From the NCBI RefSeq assembly GCF_001815935.1, contig NZ_KV823416.1, positions 17,634-81,633 of the forward strand: a stretch of 64,000 nucleotides of DNA, given 5' to 3'. A model generated the notes under the pieces. That model made no database searches. It had not been told where the DNA came from and was given only the letters and a program-made list of their open reading frames with translations. Origin of the DNA: Corynebacterium sp. HMSC04H06 (GTDB taxonomy: Bacteria; Actinomycetota; Actinomycetes; Mycobacteriales; Mycobacteriaceae). The stretch's first letter is position 1; each line of letters begins with the position of its first letter. This document shows positions 1 through 9,194 of the stretch, in pieces. The position numbers and the translations under genes are program-made.

Positions 1-269
1 ACACCAGCGACTCCCCCACCCTCGACGTCGTCCAGTTCGGCCGCTTCGCCCTGGCTCCCACCGCCCGGGGCACGGGCCTGGGCCCGCAGCTTATCGATGC
101 CGCCTTGCAGTTCGCCGCCACCGCCCGGCCCGACACGCCGGTGTACCTGGAGGCGCAGTCGCCGCTGACCGGCTACTACGGCCGCTTCGGCTTTAGCGTG
201 TGCGGCGAGGCCTTCGACGAGGACGGCATCCTGCACACGCCGATGATTAAGCGCGCCACGACTGACTAG
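1..269 (+). CDS. GNAT family N-acetyltransferase, ElaA-like (5' truncated)
   Basis: Only the C-terminal 88 codons are in the window; the frame is open from base 3 to the TAG at 267-269. The acetyl-CoA loop is visible as ARGTGLGPQLI (R-x-x-G-x-G-L pattern of motif A), followed by the GNAT C-terminal signature YYGRFGF and then EDGILHTPM. The last stretch matches what I know of the ElaA subfamily (FYxxFGF...EDGIxHxxM). The substrate of ElaA-type enzymes is not established. The gene converges on purT with only 5 bp between stop codons. The family call is secure; the ElaA assignment is by recalled motif only. Confidence 0.8.
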   Translation, partial: TSDSPTLDVVQFGRFALAPTARGTGLGPQLIDAALQFAATARPDTPVYLEAQSPLTGYYGRFGFSVCGEAFDEDGILHTPMIKRATTD

Positions 270-274
270 CTATC

Positions 275-1651
275 CTACTTCCGGCCCCACAGCGTGGTGT
301 TTTCGACCGCGGCTTCCTCGTCCTCATCATCGATGCCTCCGGTCAGCTCGGGGTTGACGCGCACGAGTGGCTCGTCTAGCAGCACTACCTTGTGTAGCTG
401 CGGGATGTCCGGGGTCTGGGCTTCTTCGACGACCTCGGCCGCGGTCGGGGTGCCGCGCACCTCAATGCGGGCGGCCGCCACGTTGGCCCTATCGCGGGCT
501 TCTTCGATGTCCTCACCCGTGGAGACCACCAAGCCCATGCGCCGGCCTTTGTAGGCTCCAGGTTTGCCGAACAGCGTCACGTCAGTCTCCGCTACCGCCA
601 TCGCCTGACCCACTCCCTGGTAGGCGACGTCCTCGATGTCGTCATCCGCGTGCAGCACATAAGCCGCCCCGGGAGAGACCAGCGTGACGTCAATCGGGTA
701 GCCCAAGATGGCGCGGGCCTGCAGCTCGAACTCGGAGAAGCGCTGGGTGTAGCCGGTCAGCATCGCGGTATCCGACGGCCTAGGAGAGACGGAGGAAAAG
801 TAGACGTCGTCGCCGGCGACGAAGAGTTCCACGCCATAGACGCCGCGCCCGCCCAGCTCGTTGGAGATTCGCGCGGCCACCGAGCGGGCGTTTTCCAGCG
901 CGCGCTGGCTCATTGCCATCGGCTGCCACGACTCCACCAGGTCGCCGTGCTCGTGGCGGTGGCCGATGGGCTCGCTGAACCAGGTGGCCATCTCCTTGGT
1001 GGACGGATCGATAGACCGCACTGCCAGAAGCGTGACCTCGTAGTCGAAGTCCACGAAACGCTCCGCCACCACGCAATCTGAGTCTGAGGACACGCGGCGA
1101 ACCTTCTGCCAGGCGCTGGCGATTTCCTCCGGCTCGCGGACCAGCATATGCCCCTTGCCCGAAGTCGACACGTCCGGCTTGATGATGCAGGGGAAGCCGA
1201 GCTCCTCCACTGCGGCGACGAGCTGCTCCTCCGAGTTGGCGAAGCGGTAAGCCGTCGTGGGCAGGCCCAGCGACTCCGCCGCGCTCCGGATCGATTCCCG
1301 GTCCCGGGTGAGCTCACAGGCGCGCGCGGTGGGTACCACCACGGCATCGGTCTCCGCCTCTAGGCGGGAGAGGGCGTCGACAGCCACCATCTCTACCTCG
1401 GGGACCACGAAATCCGGCTGCACCTGGGAGGCAATCTCCCAGACCGCCTGCGGGTCGGAAATCTGCGCCACGTGCGCCACGTGGGCGATGTGCAGCGCCG
1501 GCGCGCCCGGGTAGGAGTCCACCGCGTGCACCTCAAGCCCCAAGCGCTGGAACGCGGCCGTCAGCTCCTTGCCGAGCTCACCACCGCCGAGCAGCAACAC
1601 CTTCGTGGCGTTCGATGTCAGCGGCGTTCCGATATGTTGTGCAAAGTCCAT
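275..1651 (-). CDS. purT: Formate-dependent phosphoribosylglycinamide formyltransferase
   Basis: ATP-grasp enzyme of purine synthesis that makes formyl-GAR from GAR, formate and ATP in the cytoplasm. Visible features are the N-terminal nucleotide-fold loop LLGGGELGKE (residues 20-29), the ATP-grasp stretch IIKPDVSTSGKGHM (156-169) and SSVSPRPSDTAMLT (286-299), the counterpart of the family's VSPRPHDTGMVT. At 458 aa it is about 60 residues longer than typical PurT (about 392 aa); the extra part is an acidic C-terminal tail. The start is ATG with a TGGAGGAA ribosome-binding site upstream. It lies downstream of purA on the same strand with a 190-bp gap, so a purine-gene neighbourhood is likely but co-transcription is unproven. 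Confidence 0.93.
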   Translation of the reverse strand: MDFAQHIGTPLTSNATKVLLLGGGELGKELTAAFQRLGLEVHAVDSYPGAPALHIAHVAHVAQISDPQAVWEIASQVQPDFVVPEVEMVAVDALSRLEAETDAVVVPTARACELTRDRESIRSAAESLGLPTTAYRFANSEEQLVAAVEELGFPCIIKPDVSTSGKGHMLVREPEEIASAWQKVRRVSSDSDCVVAERFVDFDYEVTLLAVRSIDPSTKEMATWFSEPIGHRHEHGDLVESWQPMAMSQRALENARSVAARISNELGGRGVYGVELFVAGDDVYFSSVSPRPSDTAMLTGYTQRFSEFELQARAILGYPIDVTLVSPGAAYVLHADDDIEDVAYQGVGQAMAVAETDVTLFGKPGAYKGRRMGLVVSTGEDIEEARDRANVAAARIEVRGTPTAAEVVEEAQTPDIPQLHKVVLLDEPLVRVNPELTGGIDDEDEEAAVENTTLWGRK

Positions 1652-1841
1652 AGATTGTTCCTCCAGAAGCTGTGAGACACCACAGCAAACTCTGCGCCCA
1701 TTATCGCATAGCGCCAGCTATCTGCCGCATTGGAACAGGCCATAGCTTTGCACATGTGCCGGTCCCGCAACCCACGAACCCCCGCCTACCTGTCACCGCA
1801 GCATTCGACGGGAGCGTGGTTTTAACTGAACCAATGCTTGT

Positions 1842-3134
1842 CTACGCATCCGCGAGGACGTCATGGCGCACGATGGTCTGGTCGCGGCCGGGGCCGACAC
1901 CGATGTAGGAGATGCGGGTGCCGGACAGTTCCTCGAGGCGCAGGACGTAGTCCTGGGCCTTCTGCGGTAGCTCCTCGAAGGTCTGGCAGCCGGTGATGTC
2001 CTCGTCCCACGCCGGCATGGTCTCAAAGATGGGCTCGGCGTGGTGGAAGTCGGACTGGGTCATGGGCATCTCGTCGAAGCGCTTGCCGTCCACGTCGTAG
2101 GCCACACAGATGGGGATCTCCCCAATGCCGGTCAGGACGTCCAGCTTGGTCAGGAAGTAATCAGTGAAGCCGTTGACGCGGGTGGCGTAGCGGGCGATGA
2201 CGGAGTCGTACCAACCACAACGGCGCTTGCGGCCGGTATTGACGCCGATCTCCCCGCCGGTGGTCTGCAGGTACTCGCCCCACTTGTCGAAGAGCTCCGT
2301 GGGGAACGGGCCCGCGCCCACGCGGGTGGTATAGGCCTTGATAATGCCCAGGGAGGTGGTGATCTGCGTCGGGCCCACGCCCGAGCCCACCGAGGCGCCG
2401 CCGGCCGACGGGTTGGAAGAGGTCACGAACGGGTAGGTGCCGTGGTCCACATCCAGCATCGTGGCCTGGCCGCCCTCCATGAGGACGTGCTTGCCGTTAG
2501 ACAGGGCATCGTTGAGCTCAAGCTCGGCCTCGATGACCATCGGGCGCAGGCGCTCCCGGTAGCTCAGGAAATACTCAACGACCTGCTCCGGGTCGATGGC
2601 CTTGCGGTTGTACATCTTGACCAGCATCTGGTTCTTGATGTCCAGCGCGGAGGTGACCTTCTGGCGCAGGATGGACTCGTCGAAGATGTCCTGGACGCGG
2701 ATGCCGATGCGCGCGACCTTGTCCGCATACGCCGGGCCGATGCCGCGGCCGGTGGTGCCGATGGCGCGCTTGCCTAGGAAGCGCTCCTGCACGCGGTCGA
2801 GCGTCTGGTGGTACGGCGCCACCAGGTGCGCGTTGGCGGAGATCTTCAGGCGGGAGGCCTTCGCGCCGCGGGCTTCCAGCCCGTCGATCTCGTCAAACAG
2901 GGCCTCCAGGTTAATCACGACGCCGTTGCCCAAAATTGGGGTGGCGTTTTCCGACAGGATGCCGGCGGGCAGGAGCTTGAGCTCGTACTTCTCGCCGCCG
3001 ACCACGACGGTATGGCCGGCGTTGTTGCCGCCGTTCGGCTTGACGACGTAGTCGACCTCGCCGCCGAGGATATCCGTCGCCTTGCCCTTGCCTTCGTCGC
3101 CCCACTGGGCGCCAACAATGACGATTGCTGCCAT
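1842..3134 (-). CDS. purA: Adenylosuccinate synthetase
   Basis: Condenses IMP and aspartate with GTP to adenylosuccinate, the first committed step to AMP. The N-terminus carries the hallmark [11 protein letters not shown] (residues 8-18), then GGNNAGHT in the IMP/GTP site, [10 protein letters not shown] and [16 protein letters not shown] elements (here [12 protein letters not shown]). The length of 430 aa is standard. It is divergent from the unknown gene at 3242, with a shared 107-bp promoter region. The product is cytoplasmic, and no catalytic residue appears altered. Confidence 0.97.
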   Translation of the reverse strand: MAAIVIVGAQWGDEGKGKATDILGGEVDYVVKPNGGNNAGHTVVVGGEKYELKLLPAGILSENATPILGNGVVINLEALFDEIDGLEARGAKASRLKISANAHLVAPYHQTLDRVQERFLGKRAIGTTGRGIGPAYADKVARIGIRVQDIFDESILRQKVTSALDIKNQMLVKMYNRKAIDPEQVVEYFLSYRERLRPMVIEAELELNDALSNGKHVLMEGGQATMLDVDHGTYPFVTSSNPSAGGASVGSGVGPTQITTSLGIIKAYTTRVGAGPFPTELFDKWGEYLQTTGGEIGVNTGRKRRCGWYDSVIARYATRVNGFTDYFLTKLDVLTGIGEIPICVAYDVDGKRFDEMPMTQSDFHHAEPIFETMPAWDEDITGCQTFEELPQKAQDYVLRLEELSGTRISYIGVGPGRDQTIVRHDVLADA

Positions 3135-3241
3135 GGTTGTTAATTCACTTCCCCATTTTAATTGGAGTCAAATACGCACTAACTCTACCTGCTTAGCCAT
3201 CCGCGTGGGCGCTCCTACCCCGGCGAAGTAGCATAGAAAAC

Positions 3242-4114
3242 ATGCGTGTAATGATCCTGCGCTGCGGCGCGCCCCAGTTTTTGCTGCCCCACGGTCCGGA
3301 GTCCAACTGGGAAATCCTGGATTGCGCGGCCGTACCCACGCGCAAGGAGCTCAAGGCGGTAGACGCTGCCGCCCGGGAGATCCTGCCTGAAGATCCAACG
3401 CCGTCGCTCGACGAGATCGCCTCCCAGCCCGACGTGGCGCACCTGGGCGCGCCGGCGCCTGCGCCCCAGCCGGTGTCAGAAGCGCTGCGCGTGGTCGTCA
3501 TCGGCACGGATGCGGCCCTGTCCGCGGTGATTACCCGACTCATGCGCGCCGACACTCTGTGGGTCGAGGTCGCCTACGTGCCGGTAGAAGATTCCTCCGC
3601 CGCCGCCCAGAACTGGGGCCTGCCGCAGCAGGCGGACGACGCCTTTCGTCTGGCGCTCGACGGTGCGGTCGCGCCCGTGCCCACCATCCGCAACGACGCC
3701 GGCCAAGCCGTGGCGGGCTCGGCCACCATCAGCCAGTGGAACCCCGGGGCTATGACCGGGGAGATCATCGTCGACGACCACGTGCTCGTCCGCCAAGACG
3801 GCGACGCCCTCCGCGGGGGCCAGACGGGCGTCTACGGCGCCAAACTGGTGCCCATGGTGGACGCCCCCGGCATCGTCGCCGCGGCGGCGCCAGTGGCCCG
3901 CCAGGGGCTGCTAGAGCGCCTACGACGGAAGCAGGCCGCGCCCCAGCCCGGCCCCGTGGATCCGTCCACCGTGGCCACCGGGCGCGCGGTCCAGGCCGGC
4001 GGACCGGAGCTGCGCGTGACCGTGGACGGGGTCTCCCGCCCGCGACCCGTCGACCGCGTGACCTTCTACCGGCACCTGCGCGACCTGCAAGTGGTGCGGG
4101 TGGCGCGCCCCTAG
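3242..4114 (+). CDS. Conserved corynebacterial-type protein of unknown function
   Basis: A 290-aa protein that I do not recognise. It has no signal peptide or membrane segment. The first 70 residues are short hydrophilic blocks ending in a Pro/Ala linker (APAPAPQPVSEA). Residues about 80-200 look like an alpha/beta domain (LRVVVIGTDAAL, then GEIIVDDHVLV). A basic Arg/Pro-rich stretch, LLERLRRKQAAPQPG, follows, and the protein ends in a compact beta-rich tail. The ATG is 7 nt after a TAGCAT hexamer (3229-3234), so the transcript is probably leaderless. It is divergent from purA and its stop lies 3 bp from the stop of the convergent FUSC gene. The position next to purA resembles a conserved hypothetical in C. 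glutamicum, by memory only. Confidence 0.75.
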   Translation: MRVMILRCGAPQFLLPHGPESNWEILDCAAVPTRKELKAVDAAAREILPEDPTPSLDEIASQPDVAHLGAPAPAPQPVSEALRVVVIGTDAALSAVITRLMRADTLWVEVAYVPVEDSSAAAQNWGLPQQADDAFRLALDGAVAPVPTIRNDAGQAVAGSATISQWNPGAMTGEIIVDDHVLVRQDGDALRGGQTGVYGAKLVPMVDAPGIVAAAAPVARQGLLERLRRKQAAPQPGPVDPSTVATGRAVQAGGPELRVTVDGVSRPRPVDRVTFYRHLRDLQVVRVARP

Positions 4115-4117
4115 AGC

Positions 4118-5308
4118 CTAGAGGTCGTGTTCGTCTTCGTCGTAGATCTCCGGCGGGTAGGCCGGGGTCTGCGAGGTCGGGATGAGTACCGCCACGGCGG
4201 ACTCGCGGGACATGCCGCAAATCATCAGTAGGTCCACCACGATAGACCGCGTCTGCGCCAGGATGGCATAGGCCGAAAGCTGGCTGCTCCCTTCTACAAT
4301 GTCCATGCTCGCCCGCGCGCCCGCCCGCCGCAGACGCTGAACCAGGTGGGGCAGCTCCTGGGCCTCGTTGAGGCCGCGCCGGCTGCCGTAGATTTCGGCC
4401 AGCTCCTCCATGACCGAGCACAGCTCCTCGATGAGCTCAATCTGGACCGGGGAGACGCTGTCCCCGTCCTCCGTAATTACCAGAGCGCGGCGGGAGAGCA
4501 CGCGCACCCCGCGCACGCCGTTGTCCACCGGCACGAGGATGCGCTCCAGCGAGCGGATATTGCGCTTAGAACCCCACATGATGGGCGAGACCTCCGAAGC
4601 CTCCCTGCCCTGCTTGGCGGCATCGGCCAGCTTTTCGATGTTGGTCTGCGTGCCGAAGACGGCCTGCCGAGCCTCCTCTATGATCTCTACATCCTGCTTT
4701 TCGAGCCCGCGGGAGACGTCGTAGAGCACGCTGGCGGCGATGCTAAGCACCTTAGAAACTTCCCGGCGCGCCTGGGCCAGCGGCGAGTTCGGGATGAGAG
4801 CGATGGTGATGACACCGATGGCGGAGCCGATGAGGGCATCGATAGCGCGGTTTAAGCCCCCGGCGCCTTCCGTGGGCGGGAAGATGGTGGCGATCAGGAT
4901 GGAGCCAAAGACGATCTGATTGGTCAGCAGCGGCGACTTCGTCATGAACGAGCCGAGCAGCAGCGTCGCGCCCACGATCAGGGTGATCTGGAACGGCCCC
5001 TGGCCGACAAATTGAAAGAGGATATCCCCCACCGCCACACCGGTGATACCGCCGATGGACATCTCCACCGCGCGCTTTAGCCGGTCGCCGCCGGACAGGC
5101 CCAAGATGATCACCGCGGAGATCGGCGCGAAGAAGGGCTGCGCGTGGCCCACAATGTCATTGGCCACCCAGTAGGACAGCCCCGCGCCGACGGTGGCCTG
5201 CAGGATAAACACGAAGCGCGAGCGCACGCGGTTCAACCGGGCCATTAAAGACCGGTCAATACTGCGCAGGCGCTCGCGCGTGGTGAGTCGTTTTCGTTCT
5301 TCGGCCAT
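4118..5308 (-). CDS. FUSC-type (aromatic acid exporter-like) membrane protein
   Basis: A 396-aa inner-membrane protein. After a basic N-terminus there are about four to six hydrophobic segments (residues about 30-165, including ISAVIILGLSGG and TLIVGATLLLGSF), followed by a long soluble helical domain (about 170-396). That half-FUSC/ArAE layout is typical of proteins annotated as FUSC family or aromatic acid exporters; the actual substrate is unknown. The start was moved to the ATG at 5308 (three codons inside the longest frame) because TAGAAT (5316-5321, minus strand) sits exactly 7 nt upstream, indicating a leaderless mRNA. The tail is acidic (EDEHDL). It converges on the unknown gene at 3242-4114. 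Confidence 0.82.
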   Translation of the reverse strand: MAEERKRLTTRERLRSIDRSLMARLNRVRSRFVFILQATVGAGLSYWVANDIVGHAQPFFAPISAVIILGLSGGDRLKRAVEMSIGGITGVAVGDILFQFVGQGPFQITLIVGATLLLGSFMTKSPLLTNQIVFGSILIATIFPPTEGAGGLNRAIDALIGSAIGVITIALIPNSPLAQARREVSKVLSIAASVLYDVSRGLEKQDVEIIEEARQAVFGTQTNIEKLADAAKQGREASEVSPIMWGSKRNIRSLERILVPVDNGVRGVRVLSRRALVITEDGDSVSPVQIELIEELCSVMEELAEIYGSRRGLNEAQELPHLVQRLRRAGARASMDIVEGSSQLSAYAILAQTRSIVVDLLMICGMSRESAVAVLIPTSQTPAYPPEIYDEDEHDL

Positions 5309-5358
5309 GGGCGCCATTCTAGGACACTTTTATGCCGCCGCGGCCCGAAAAGACTGCT

Positions 5359-6393
5359 TTAGCGGGAAACCGTCTTCCCCACAGAATGCAGATCCTGGCA
5401 CGCCTCGATGACGCGCTCAGACATGCCCTGCTCCGCCTTCTTGAGGTAAGAACGCGGGTCGTAGACCTTCTTGTTGCCCACCTCGCCGTCGATCTTGAAC
5501 ACGCCGTCGTAGTTGGCAAACATGTGGCGGGCGACCGGGTTGGTGAACGCGTACTGAGTGTCGGTGTCCACGTTCATCTTGATGACGCCGTAGCGCAGGG
5601 CCTCCTCGATCTTTTCCTTCTCGGAGCCGGAGCCGCCGTGGAAGACGAAGTCGAAGGGCTTAGCGCCCTCGTCCAGGCCGAGCTTCTTCTGCGCGGTCTG
5701 CTGGCCTTCCAGCAGCACCTCCGGGCGCAGCTTGACGTTACCTGGCTTGTAGACGCCGTGGACGTTGCCGAAGGTGGCGGCCAGCAGGTAGCGGCCGTTC
5801 TCGCCGGTGCCCAGGGCGTCGATGGTCTTTTCAAAGTCCTCGACGGAGGTGTAGAGGTTGTCGCCAGCCTTGGCCTCCACGCCGTCTTCCTCGCCGCCGA
5901 CGACGCCGATCTCGGCTTCCAGGATGATGTGGGCCTTGCGGGCCTTTTCCAGCAACTCCTGGGCGATCTCCAGGTTCTCATCGATCGGGATGGCGGAGCC
6001 GTCCCACATGTGGGACTGGAACAACGGCAGCTCGCCGCGGTCGACGCGCTCCTGGGAGATGGCGATGAGCGGACGGACGTAGTCGTCCAGCACCTCCTTC
6101 TGGCAGTGGTCGGTGTGCAGCGCGACGTTGATGCCGTAGTGCTTGGCGGCCTCATGCGCGAAGGCGGCCAGCGCCTGGGCGCCCGCTACCTTGTTCTTGA
6201 CTGCCAGGCCGGAACCGAACTCCGCACCGCCCGTGGAGAACTGGATAATGCCGTCGGACTCGGCCTCAGCGAAGCCCTTGAGTGCGGCGTTGATGGTCTC
6301 CGAGGAGGTGCAGTTGATGGCCGGGAAGGCGAAGCCAGACTGCTTCGCCTCATCCAGCATGGCGTTGTAGACCTCTGGGGTAGCAATAGGCAT
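5359..6393 (-). CDS. fba: Fructose-bisphosphate aldolase, class II
   Basis: Zinc-dependent aldolase of glycolysis and gluconeogenesis, cleaving fructose 1,6-bisphosphate to DHAP and glyceraldehyde 3-phosphate. Metal-site and phosphate-site motifs are visible: LHTDHCQKE (about residues 102-110), AEIGVVGGEEDGVE, FVFHGGSGSEKEK and KMNVDTDTQYAF. The length of 344 aa is normal for the long actinobacterial class II form. The start is ATG with an AAGGAAG Shine-Dalgarno sequence. It stands alone: a 153-bp gap separates it from the upstream GH76-like gene, and that gap contains an inverted repeat. Confidence 0.97.
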   Translation of the reverse strand: MPIATPEVYNAMLDEAKQSGFAFPAINCTSSETINAALKGFAEAESDGIIQFSTGGAEFGSGLAVKNKVAGAQALAAFAHEAAKHYGINVALHTDHCQKEVLDDYVRPLIAISQERVDRGELPLFQSHMWDGSAIPIDENLEIAQELLEKARKAHIILEAEIGVVGGEEDGVEAKAGDNLYTSVEDFEKTIDALGTGENGRYLLAATFGNVHGVYKPGNVKLRPEVLLEGQQTAQKKLGLDEGAKPFDFVFHGGSGSEKEKIEEALRYGVIKMNVDTDTQYAFTNPVARHMFANYDGVFKIDGEVGNKKVYDPRSYLKKAEQGMSERVIEACQDLHSVGKTVSR

Positions 6394-6504
6394 AGAAGTG
6401 AATCTTCCTTACTTGGTTCGCGTTTGACTTACTGCACTACCAAGTATGCCTGTGATTTGGCTTGCGCGCCGCAGGTCCCGGTTAAGGAAAGGTGTGAGTT
6501 TGTA

Positions 6505-6531
6505 CCTAGCCGGTGTCTGGTCCCGGCTAGG
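6505..6531 (-). terminator. Perfect 9-bp inverted repeat after the GH76-like gene
   Basis: CCTAGCCGG (6505-6513) and CCGGCTAGG (6523-6531) form a perfect stem with a 9-nt loop, 16 bp beyond the stop of the minus-strand gene at 6547. There is no U-tract on either side, so this could be a terminator of the non-canonical actinobacterial kind or a protein-binding palindrome. Confidence 0.45.
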
Positions 6532-6546
6532 GGTGGCTCGTGCTTG

Positions 6547-7746
6547 CTAGGCCCGGCGGTTTGCGCGGTCGCGGGCGACGCGGGCGGCGGCCTCCATCAG
6601 CATCCAACCGGACAGCTGCACCGACAGGTCGCGTTCGGCGATGCGAATGACGCCGACCTTCTCGCCCAGGGTGGTCGGGCCCAGGCCGAAGTTGTGGGGC
6701 AGGCGCGCGTCCGCGGTCCAGTCCGTGCCGAAAATCGGCAGGCCGTCGACCTCCAGGCGATGCTCCCAGACCGAGGCGGCCGAGGACATCACCAGGCGGG
6801 CGGCGAGCTTCTTCGCCGCGCGGTTGGCGGGCGAGTCCCCTGGCAGACGCACGGCCGCGTCCGCCAGGTAGCGCACGAGGATGCCCTTGAACAGGCCACC
6901 GTCGCCGTCACCGGTATCCCAGTCGATGACCCCGGCCGGGGTGGCCATGTAGGAGGCGATGGCCTGGATGAGCCCACGGATGCGGGTCAGGTACTGCACG
7001 GTGTCCTCGGCGCGCTCGGCCTCCTGGACCGAGTCGAGGTGCTCCAGGGAGGAAAAACCGGCGCGCTTGCGCAGGGCCAGTGCTATCTCCAGGCAGGCAC
7101 CCAAAACCACGCCCTGACAGTAGGGGTGCAGGTTGCGCACCCACTCCGGGCCGTCCATGCGCATGCGGACGCCGTCCATGATAAGCCCCTGGTCATCAAC
7201 CAGGTTCTCGTAGATCCACTCCACTATCTCCTGGGCCTCGGAAAGGTGCCCGGTGCGTGCCAAGAGGATCGCCGCCGGCCCGTTGGAGGGCACGTTGAAA
7301 AAGTTCTCGCCCTCGCGCCACGGCAGTACACCCAAGTGCTCGTCGCGGCCGGCGCGGATATCGTCCTGCAGCTCCGCGAGCTTCGAATAGGGCTTGACCT
7401 TGCTGAGCTGCCCGGCACGCTGCAGGGCGAGCGCCAGCCAGGCCTTGTCATCGAAATAGCGGTTGTTCTTCAGCGGGCTGAGGTTGCGCACCCGGATGCC
7501 GCGTACGGTCTCCGCAATCCGCTTGCGCCGCATCTTGGTGTTGTGGCGCTGGGCGGCATCCACCAGGCAGTCCAGGTAGTGCGCCTGCCACCAGTAGTGC
7601 CAGTGGAGGAAAACCTTTTCCTTACCGGTGGGCGGCCAGCGCACGATGGCCAGGTTGGTCTTTGGCAGTCCCCACACGCGTGCCGCGTGACGGTCATTGA
7701 TGGCGGTTTCTGCTAGATCCGCGCGGTGTGCCCACTTTTCGTCCAC
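6547..7746 (-). CDS. Glycoside hydrolase family 76-like protein
   Basis: A 399-aa protein with an (alpha/alpha)6-barrel-like character. It carries the GH76-type motif NRYFDDKAWLALAL (residues about 101-114), whose paired aspartates are the catalytic pair in alpha-1,6-mannanases, and a glycine-rich PSNGPAAILLARTG block. Further Trp-rich blocks include KEKVFLHWHYWWQAH near the N-terminus and a C-terminal WMLMEAAARVA helix. There is no signal peptide, so it would act inside the cell unless the start is wrong; actinobacterial GH76 proteins occur in both forms. The substrate could be a mannan-type glycolipid or glycan, but this is inference. The start is GTG. Confidence 0.72.
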   Translation of the reverse strand: MDEKWAHRADLAETAINDRHAARVWGLPKTNLAIVRWPPTGKEKVFLHWHYWWQAHYLDCLVDAAQRHNTKMRRKRIAETVRGIRVRNLSPLKNNRYFDDKAWLALALQRAGQLSKVKPYSKLAELQDDIRAGRDEHLGVLPWREGENFFNVPSNGPAAILLARTGHLSEAQEIVEWIYENLVDDQGLIMDGVRMRMDGPEWVRNLHPYCQGVVLGACLEIALALRKRAGFSSLEHLDSVQEAERAEDTVQYLTRIRGLIQAIASYMATPAGVIDWDTGDGDGGLFKGILVRYLADAAVRLPGDSPANRAAKKLAARLVMSSAASVWEHRLEVDGLPIFGTDWTADARLPHNFGLGPTTLGEKVGVIRIAERDLSVQLSGWMLMEAAARVARDRANRRA

Positions 7747-7843
7747 TCAGGTGCCCTAAATTTAGTCGAACTATTACTCACGAGAATTCTAGCGCGCTCC
7801 CAGCTCACCCGTGCAATTTTGCGCAACCGGTTGGCGCCCCCGG

Positions 7844-8530
7844 CTACCAGCTCTGGGCCAGATCCGCGTGCTGGCGGATCCAGGCGTGCATGGCGATGCC
7901 GGCCGCCACCCCCGCGTTGATGGACCGGGTGGAACCGAACTGGGCGATGGAACAGGTCATCACGGCCCCGTCCTGGGCGGATTGGCTCACGCCGGGGCCT
8001 TCCTGCCCGAACAGGAGCAGGCATTTCTCCGGCAGCTCGGCGGTCTCCAGCGGCACGCACCCAGGGGTGTTATCGATGGCCACGACCGTGAGCCCCGCCT
8101 GCACCGCCCATTCCAACAGCTGCTCTACCGTGTCGTGGTGGGTCAGGTGCTGGTAGCGGTCCGTGACCATGGCGCCGCGGCGGTTCCAGCGGCGGCGGCC
8201 GACGATGTGGACCGTGTCCACCGCGAAGGCGTTGGCCGTGCGCACGACCGTGCCGATATTCGAGTCGTTCTCGAAGTTCTCAATGGCGATGTGCAGGCTG
8301 TGGCGCCGGCTATCGATGTCGGCGACGATCGCCTCGCGCCGCCAGTAGCGGTAGGCGTCCACCACGTTACGGCGGTCACCTTCGGCCAGCAGCTCCGGAT
8401 CGTAGCGCTCTGCCTCCGGGCCGGTGGGCCACTGCCCTTCCCACGGGCCGACCCCGTGCCGGCCCTCGTTCCATTCGGTGGGGCCGGGCTGTTGGTCGAC
8501 TTCGGTGCCGCGGGCGTCCGGCTTAGGCAA
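7844..8530 (-). CDS. SpoU/TrmH family RNA 2'-O-methyltransferase
   Basis: Predicted S-adenosylmethionine-dependent rRNA or tRNA ribose methyltransferase of the SPOUT class. All three family motifs are recognisable: motif 1 NDSNIGTVVRTANAF (N and R), motif 2 KCLLLFGQEGPGVS, and motif 3 STRSINAGVAAGIAMHAW. The longest frame begins inside pyrE, but its first 32 residues are pyrE read out of frame. I place the start at the TTG at 8530-8528, which has GGAGG 9 nt upstream and overlaps the pyrE stop by 8 bp, giving 228 aa and translational coupling to pyrE. The target nucleotide cannot be read from the sequence. Confidence 0.85.
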   Translation of the reverse strand: MPKPDARGTEVDQQPGPTEWNEGRHGVGPWEGQWPTGPEAERYDPELLAEGDRRNVVDAYRYWRREAIVADIDSRRHSLHIAIENFENDSNIGTVVRTANAFAVDTVHIVGRRRWNRRGAMVTDRYQHLTHHDTVEQLLEWAVQAGLTVVAIDNTPGCVPLETAELPEKCLLLFGQEGPGVSQSAQDGAVMTCSIAQFGSTRSINAGVAAGIAMHAWIRQHADLAQSW

Positions 8531-9068
8531 GGTCGAGGTCCTCCAGACCCAGCAGGAAGCGGTACTCCAGGCCCTCTGCCGAAATCGTCTGGTCCGCACC
8601 GGTGGCTCGATCCACGACGGTGGCAATACCGACGACCTCGGCGCCGGCCTCGCGCAGCGCGGCCACAGCGGTCAGCGGGGAGTTGCCTGTGGTGGTGGTG
8701 TCCTCGACGACTAGGACCTTCTTGCCTTCCACGCCGGCGCCCTCGATGCGCCGCTGCATGCCGTGCTTCTTGGCCTCCTTGCGCACCACGAAGGCGTCGA
8801 TCGGGCGGCCGTCCGCGTGCATGATGGAGGTGGCCACCGGGTCCGCGCCCAGGGTCAGGCCGCCGACGGCGTCGAAATCCCAGTCCGCGGTCAGCTCGCG
8901 CAGCAGCGCGCCGATCAGCCGGGAGGCCTCGTGCTGCAGGGTCGCCCGGCGCAGGTCGACGTAGTAGTCCGCTTCCTTACCCGAGGACAGAGTCACCTTG
9001 CCATGCACGACGGCCAGCTCCTTGACCAGCTCGGCTAGTCGGCTCTTCTTCTGCTCGTCCAGGTTCAT
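8523..9068 (-). CDS. pyrE: Orotate phosphoribosyltransferase
   Basis: Transfers ribose-5-phosphate from PRPP to orotate to give OMP in de novo pyrimidine synthesis. The PRPP-binding signature VLVVEDTTTTGNSP is present about residues 116-129, preceded by the flexible-loop stretch FVVRKEAKKHGMQRRIEG and by GLTLGADPVA. The length of 181 aa is at the short end, typical for actinobacteria. An AAAGGAG ribosome-binding site precedes the ATG. It overlaps the downstream RNA methyltransferase gene by 8 bp, so the two are probably one transcript. Confidence 0.96.
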   Translation of the reverse strand: MNLDEQKKSRLAELVKELAVVHGKVTLSSGKEADYYVDLRRATLQHEASRLIGALLRELTADWDFDAVGGLTLGADPVATSIMHADGRPIDAFVVRKEAKKHGMQRRIEGAGVEGKKVLVVEDTTTTGNSPLTAVAALREAGAEVVGIATVVDRATGADQTISAEGLEYRFLLGLEDLDLA

Positions 9069-9194
9069 GAGGTCAAAAACTCCTTTACTTTGCCCGCGCG
9101 GGGGCGAAGAATGCGTCCGCTGCTCGCGCTCCTGCGATTTTCGTCGTTTTCTAGCTTAAGACACCCCACGGGTGAAAACCACGCCGAGGGCAGC

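Noticed and set aside
5332..7716. 794-codon plus-strand open frame opposite fba and the GH76-like gene
   Set aside because: It is antisense to two well-supported genes, has no family motif, and arises from the GC-rich third-position bias that keeps the opposite strand open.
8531..8626. Longer start for the SpoU methyltransferase
   Set aside because: These codons are pyrE in another frame; the TTG at 8530 has a GGAGG site at proper distance.
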